From Oscillibacter sp. CAG:241 (lineage in GTDB: Bacteria; Bacillota; Clostridia; Oscillospirales; Oscillospiraceae): DNA of 32,590 bases. Positions 28,996-32,590 of the stretch are shown here, one piece after another. Numbering within the stretch: the stretch's first letter is position 1; every line of letters starts with the position of its first letter. A program made the translations under genes and the position numbers. Under the pieces are notes generated by a model. That model did not search any database and had not been told where the DNA came from. It worked only from the letters and a program-made list of their open reading frames with translations. The stretch lies in the NCBI GenBank assembly GCA_000435975.1, contig FR884079.1, positions 1 to 32,590 of the forward strand, written 5' to 3'.

Positions 28996-30795
28996 TTACA
29001 CCAGCTGCTCCATCTCGTCCACCAGCTCGCCGAACAGAGCCAGGGCGCTGTTCACCGGCTCGGGGGAGCTCATGTCCACGCCAGCGATCTTCAGCAGGCT
29101 GATGGGGTCGGTGCTGCAGCCGCCGGACAGGAACTTCTTGTAGTCCGCCACGGCGGGAGCGCCTTCCTTGAGAATGCGGTTGGCAATGGCCACGGCGGCG
29201 GAGAAGCCGGTGGCATACTGGAACACATAGTAGTTGTAGAAGAAGTGGGGGATGCGGGCCCATTCCAGGGCGATCTGGTCGTCGGACACCATATCCGGGC
29301 CGAAGTACAGCTTGTTGAGCGCATGGTACTTCTGGCACAGGGCATCGGCGGTCAGGGCCTGGCCGCTTTCGGCCATCTTACCCATGGCCAGCTCGAACTC
29401 GGCGAACATGGTCTGGCGATACACGGTGCCCTTGAACTGGTCCATGAAGTGGTTGATGAGGTAAGCCCGCTGCTTCTTGTCCGTGGTCTTTTTCAGCAGG
29501 TGGCGCATCAGCAGCACCTCGTTGCAGGTGGAGGCCACCTCGGCCACGAAGATCACATAGTCGCTGGTGCTGACGGGCTGATATTTGCAGCTGTGATAGC
29601 TGTGCAGGGCATGGCCCATCTCGTGGGCCAGGGTGAACTGGCAGTCCAGATTGTCCTTATGGTTCAGCAGGACATAGGGGTGGGGACGGCTGTTGCCGGA
29701 GGAGTAGGCGCCGCTGCGCTTGCCGACGTTCTCGTACACGTCGATCCAGCGGTTGCTGAAGCCCTCCTTCAGCAGGTCCACATAGTCGTCACCCAGCACC
29801 TGCAGGGCCTCCAGAACGGTCTCCTTGGCCTGCTCATAGGTAATGGCCTGGTCGGCGTCGGCCACGATGGGGGTGTATACATCGTACATATGCAGCTCGT
29901 CCACGCCCAGCAGCTTCTTGCGCAGGGCCACATAGCGGTACATCTTGTCCAGGTTGTTGTGAACGGCCTCGATGAGGTTCATGTACACGGGCACGGGCAC
30001 CTCGGTAGCGTCCAGAGAGGCCTGGATGGTGCTGTCGTAATGGCGGGCGTTGGCAAAGAAGCACAGCTGCTTGAACTGACCGTCCAGGGTGGCGGCAATG
30101 GTGTTCTTATACTGGCCCAGCTGCTTGTAATACGTCTCAAAGGCCCGGCGGCGCAGCTCCCGGTCGGGGCTGGTCAGCAGGGGGACGAAGGTGGCGTCCG
30201 TCAGGGGATGGACGTTGCCCTGGCTGTCGGTGACATCGGGGAAGATCTGGTCGGCGTTGCGGAAAACGCCGGCGATGTTCTCGGAGGCGTTGGCCATTTC
30301 ACCGGCGGAGGCCAGCAGACGCTCCTCGGCAGGGGAGAGAATGTGGTCCTTGCGGCGGCGGATCTGGTACAGGCTGCGGCGATACGTCTCCAGCTCCGGC
30401 TGCTGGGCGTAGAACTGGTCCAGCGTCTCATCGGCAATGGCCATGATCTCAGGTGTTGCGAAGGCGGCGGCGCTGGCGATGGACACATATACGTTCATGG
30501 CCTTGCCGCGGACGTCCTGATAGAAGCTGTTGCCGGTATCCTCGTCGCCCTTGCAGCTGGCGTAGCCCATGAGCACGCTGAGCCGCAGCTCGATCTCGTC
30601 CTGCAGCCGGAACCAGGCCAGCAGATCCTGGGCGCTGCGGGCCAGGGTGCCCTGAAAGGCGGCAATTTTGGCGGGGAATTCCTTCATGGCCTCGTATTCC
30701 GCCATCCACGCCTGGTCGCTTTCAAACATATCCTTCAGGTTCCAGGTCATCTCCTCCGGAACCTCGCTGCGCTTGGGAATGCTCTGATTGGTCAT
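28996..30795 (-). CDS. pepF: PepF, oligoendopeptidase F (M3B metallopeptidase)
   Basis: A 599-residue cytosolic zinc peptidase of normal PepF length. N-terminal PEEMTWNLKDMFESDQAW and the helical domain lead to the catalytic HEMGH (H391-E392-x2-H395) in CQFTLAHEMGHALHSYHS, with third ligand region FVAEVASTCNEVLL. FKGTVYRQTMFAEFELAMG and PHFFYNYYVFQYATGFSAA are also family hallmarks. It cleaves short peptides, mainly for amino-acid supply or peptide turnover. GGAGGGG precedes the ATG. Confidence 0.97.
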   Translation of the reverse strand: MTNQSIPKRSEVPEEMTWNLKDMFESDQAWMAEYEAMKEFPAKIAAFQGTLARSAQDLLAWFRLQDEIELRLSVLMGYASCKGDEDTGNSFYQDVRGKAMNVYVSIASAAAFATPEIMAIADETLDQFYAQQPELETYRRSLYQIRRRKDHILSPAEERLLASAGEMANASENIAGVFRNADQIFPDVTDSQGNVHPLTDATFVPLLTSPDRELRRRAFETYYKQLGQYKNTIAATLDGQFKQLCFFANARHYDSTIQASLDATEVPVPVYMNLIEAVHNNLDKMYRYVALRKKLLGVDELHMYDVYTPIVADADQAITYEQAKETVLEALQVLGDDYVDLLKEGFSNRWIDVYENVGKRSGAYSSGNSRPHPYVLLNHKDNLDCQFTLAHEMGHALHSYHSCKYQPVSTSDYVIFVAEVASTCNEVLLMRHLLKKTTDKKQRAYLINHFMDQFKGTVYRQTMFAEFELAMGKMAESGQALTADALCQKYHALNKLYFGPDMVSDDQIALEWARIPHFFYNYYVFQYATGFSAAVAIANRILKEGAPAVADYKKFLSGGCSTDPISLLKIAGVDMSSPEPVNSALALFGELVDEMEQLV

Positions 30796-30847
30796 AGAAT
30801 TACCCCTCCATAAATCTTGTCGGATCTCGTCGATTCAACTGGGGAAC

Positions 30848-30876
30848 ATTATAGCACACTGTTATTCCATTTGCAA
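30848..30876 (-). promoter_or_regulatory. pepF promoter
   Basis: On the minus strand, -35 TTGCAA (30871-30876) and -10 TATAAT (30848-30853) are spaced 17 bp, with a leader of about 45 nt before the start codon. Confidence 0.82.
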
Positions 30877-30965
30877 ACCATCCTGCGGCCAGGAGAAGAT
30901 TTTTTTTGCGGCCCGGTGTCTGCCCACCGGCGGCGCACATATACTGGGGCGGGAGGAGATGAGGA

Positions 30966-31247
30966 ATGGATTTTGGAATCGCAGGCGTGGCGGCCATTAC
31001 GGTGATCGCCTATGCGGCGGGTCAGGCCATGAAGGCCTGGGGCCGCGGGGAGCGGTGGATCCCCACGGTGTGCGCCGTTCTGGGCGGCATCCTGGGGGCG
31101 GTGGGCCTGTATGTGATGCCGGGCTTTCCGGCGAATGACGTCATCACCGCCGCCGCCATCGGCATGGTGTCCGGGCTGGCGGCCACCGGCGCGCACCAGG
31201 CGGTGAAGCAGCTGTGCGCCGGGCCGGACTGCGGAAAAACGCAGTAG
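30966..31247 (+). CDS. Holin-like small membrane protein (phage holin family)
   Basis: A 93-residue protein with three hydrophobic segments (IAGVAAITVIAYAAGQAMKA; WIPTVCAVLGGILGAVGLYVMPGFP; VITAAAIGMVSGLAATGAHQAVKQL) and a Cys/Lys tail. Length, spacing and the RWIPxVCxVxGGxLGxxGxYVMPxFP pattern match small holins, which form membrane holes or export endolysins. GGAGGAGATGAGGA precedes the ATG. No endolysin or other phage gene is near, so it is a solitary chromosomal copy. Role unknown; cell-wall or spore-related lysis is possible. Confidence 0.85.
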   Translation: MDFGIAGVAAITVIAYAAGQAMKAWGRGERWIPTVCAVLGGILGAVGLYVMPGFPANDVITAAAIGMVSGLAATGAHQAVKQLCAGPDCGKTQ

Positions 31248-31255
31248 CCCATTAT

Positions 31256-31285
31256 CGGACGGGGAGGCCGCGGCTTCCCCGTCCG
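31256..31285. terminator. GC-rich hairpin after the holin gene
   Basis: CGGACGGGGA (31256-31265) pairs with TCCCCGTCCG (31276-31285), and the loop itself can extend the stem. It is 8 bp past the stop but is followed by an A run, not a T run, on the plus strand. Termination is therefore uncertain. Confidence 0.5.
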
Positions 31286-31315
31286 GAAAAAACCGAAAAA
31301 TTTTGAAAAAAAGTG

Positions 31316-31344
31316 TTGACAAATCAGGGCTGCCGTACTATACT
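31316..31344 (+). promoter_or_regulatory. tRNA-Ala promoter
   Basis: -35 TTGACA (31316-31321) and -10 TATACT (31339-31344) with a 17-bp spacer, near consensus, 43 bp before the tRNA. A 7-bp hairpin, CAGCGAT / ATCGCTG (31356-31362, 31371-31377), lies in the leader just before the mature 5' end, possibly an RNase P processing context. Confidence 0.9.
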
Positions 31345-31387
31345 GAGCAAGTCGACAGCGATGAACCAAAATCGCTGGAGCGAATAT

Positions 31388-31463
<76 letters not shown>

Positions 31464-31467
31464 ACGA

Positions 31468-31507
31468 AAAACCTTGAAACCGTATTGGTTTCAAGGTTTT
31501 CTTTTTT
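31468..31507 (+). terminator. Intrinsic terminator of tRNA-Ala
   Basis: A 14-bp perfect stem AAAACCTTGAAACC (31468-31481) with its complement (31487-31500) and a 5-nt loop, followed by CTTTTTTG. Its A-rich 5' side may also end minus-strand transcripts from sigE. Confidence 0.95.
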
Positions 31508-31551
31508 GCCCGCATGGGCGCGGCGGCCTTCGGCCTGCCTTTGCCGCCTGT

Positions 31552-32247
31552 TCAGCTGAGCTTCTGCATCTCCCGCCGCAGGCGGGAGATGATGCGCTTT
31601 TCCAGGCGGGAGATGTACGACTGGGAGATGCCCATGCGGTCGGCTACCTCCTTCTGGGTCAGCTCCTTCCGGCCTCCCAGGCCAAATCGCAGGGAGATGA
31701 TGTCCTTCTCCCGGGGAGACAGCCGGGATACTGCCTCCGCCAGGAGCTTGCGGTCCACGTCGGCCTCGATGGGCCCCATGACCACGTCGCCGTCGGTGCC
31801 CAGCACGTCGGACAGCAGCAGCTCCTTGCCGTCCCAGTCGGTGTTCAGGGGCTCGTCAAAGCTGACCTCCGTGCGCTGGGCGGAATTTTTCCGCAGGTAC
31901 ATGAGGATCTCATTCTCGATGCAGCGGGAGGCGTAGGTGGCCAGCTTGATGTTCTTGTCGGCCCGAAAGGTGTTGATGGCCTTGATGAGGCCGATGGTGC
32001 CGATGGAGATCAGGTCCTCGATGTTGATGCCGGTGTTCTCAAACCGGCGGGCGATGTACACCACCAGCCGCAGGTTTCGCTCGATGAGGGTCTGACGGGC
32101 CAGCAGCTCCCCTCGCTCCAGGCGGGCGATCCACTCCGCCTCCTCCTGCCGGGGCAGCGGCGGCGGCAGCGTGTCGCTGCCGCCGATGTACATGACCTTA
32201 TCCGGCCGGCCGTTCAGCCACCGCAGAAGCCGCCGCAGCAGTTCCAT
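31552..32247 (-). CDS. sigE: Pro-sigma-E, sporulation mother-cell sigma factor
   Basis: A 231-residue sigma-70 family protein very close to known SigE. The short pro-sequence with the helix MELLRRLLRWLNGRPDKV is followed by MYIGGSDTLPPPLPRQEE (processing region). Region 2 has IERNLRLVVYIARRFENTGINIEDLISIGTIGLIKAINTF and KLATYASRCIENEILMYLR, and SFDEPLNTDWDGKELLLSDVLGTD follows. Region 4 has LSPREKDIISLRFGLGG and TQKEVADRMGISQSYISRLEKRI. In known systems SpoIIGA cleaves the pro-peptide to start mother-cell transcription. The pro-region here is somewhat shorter than in Bacillus. It overlaps spoIIGA. Confidence 0.97.
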   Translation of the reverse strand: MELLRRLLRWLNGRPDKVMYIGGSDTLPPPLPRQEEAEWIARLERGELLARQTLIERNLRLVVYIARRFENTGINIEDLISIGTIGLIKAINTFRADKNIKLATYASRCIENEILMYLRKNSAQRTEVSFDEPLNTDWDGKELLLSDVLGTDGDVVMGPIEADVDRKLLAEAVSRLSPREKDIISLRFGLGGRKELTQKEVADRMGISQSYISRLEKRIISRLRREMQKLS

Positions 32248-32590
32248 GACGCCGCTCCTTTCTTCCGCCCCACAGGGCCTGATAGCCCCCGCCGTCGCTG
32301 ACAGGGCCCGGGGTCAGGGCCAGCAGCACCCGGGGATATGTAATGCCGCCTACCTTTACATAGTCGCTGCGGACAGCCAGCAGCAGCCCTGCCGCCGTGC
32401 CCACGGCGCAGAAGGGCAGCAGACTCCACCGGCAGCCGCCATCCAACCGGTGGAGCCTGGCCATCTTTTCCTCCGGCGGCAGGTCCATGGTGATGATCTC
32501 TGCCGCCTGGGGCGGCCACAGCTCCCCCAGGGCCCCCTGCTCCAGCACCAGCACCGGCTGGCCGCTGACGGGGTCCCGGAGGGTATTCCC
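32198..32590 (-). CDS. spoIIGA: SpoIIGA, pro-sigma-E processing peptidase (C-terminal part; runs off window)
   Basis: An open frame enters from the right edge. It reads GNTLRDPVSGQPVLVLEQ, which fits the segment just after the catalytic DSGN motif of SpoIIGA; the Asp itself lies outside the window. It continues with LLPFCAVGTAAGLLLAVRSDYV and RVLLALTPGPVSDGGGYQALWG, matching the C-terminal beta domain. This aspartic-type membrane protease cleaves pro-sigma-E. The frame continues past the usual end and overlaps sigE by 50 nt, ending in a low-complexity Ala-rich tail. Confidence 0.88.
   Translation of the reverse strand, partial: GNTLRDPVSGQPVLVLEQGALGELWPPQAAEIITMDLPPEEKMARLHRLDGGCRWSLLPFCAVGTAAGLLLAVRSDYVKVGGITYPRVLLALTPGPVSDGGGYQALWGGRKERRHGTAAAASAVAERPAG

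Noticed and set aside
28966..30813. 615-codon open frame on the plus strand opposite pepF
   Set aside because: Antisense shadow; the minus frame holds the HEMGH peptidase.

Overview
The window is about 62% GC with dense, mostly operonic coding. It carries a pro-sigma-E gene beside spoIIGA, a ferredoxin-linked 2-oxoacid oxidoreductase operon, a glmS ribozyme, an NrdR repressor and a cysteine-rich B12-riboswitch locus. This points to an anaerobic, spore-forming Clostridia member, most likely an Oscillospiraceae gut bacterium of the Flavonifractor/Lawsonibacter/Pseudoflavonifractor type. The genus is inferred from gene content and style; no database search was run.

Layout, left to right. At 1-700 lie the 3' end of an unidentified gene and nrdR. 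At 890-1932 is a minus-strand DUF421-DUF4363 pair. At 2050-5600 a glmS ribozyme precedes the operon glmS-rimI-tsaD. At 5640-5760 is a MITE-like intergenic repeat. At 5900-6945 a complete minus-strand transcription unit (promoter, cobalamin riboswitch, intrinsic terminator) controls two small genes of unknown role; niaR is divergent from it. At 7600-10520 are an aminotransferase, an Smr-domain protein and a stand-alone PTS EIIC, whose promoter runs into a perfect 42-bp palindrome. At 10629-14360 a metallophosphoesterase leads a FecBCD-type iron-siderophore/cobalamin ABC operon that also holds a tightly packed 36-codon ORF. At 14448-15771 is an ECF sigma/anti-sigma pair with an autoregulation-like promoter.

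At 15824-23166 a nucleobase catabolism block contains the three subunits of a molybdenum xanthine-dehydrogenase-type hydroxylase, a secreted 5'-nucleotidase with a wall-anchor-like C-terminus, and a dihydropyrimidinase/hydantoinase. At 23770-28490 an operon holds a PLP aminotransferase, a P-loop ATPase of unknown role, and the delta, alpha, beta and gamma subunits of a 2-oxoacid:ferredoxin oxidoreductase (VorB type). Its logic is transamination of an amino acid, then ferredoxin-linked oxidation of the 2-oxoacid to acyl-CoA. At 28996-30876 is pepF. At 30966-31507 are a solitary holin-like gene and tRNA-Ala(GGC) with its own promoter and terminator. At 31552-32590 are sigE and the 3' part of spoIIGA, which runs off the window.

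The most interesting items for follow-up are the B12-riboswitch-controlled small genes (5907-6522), the 42-bp palindrome at the PTS promoter, the P-loop ATPase inside the Vor operon, and the 36-codon ORF in the ABC operon. There is no CRISPR array, no clear insertion sequence and no prophage.
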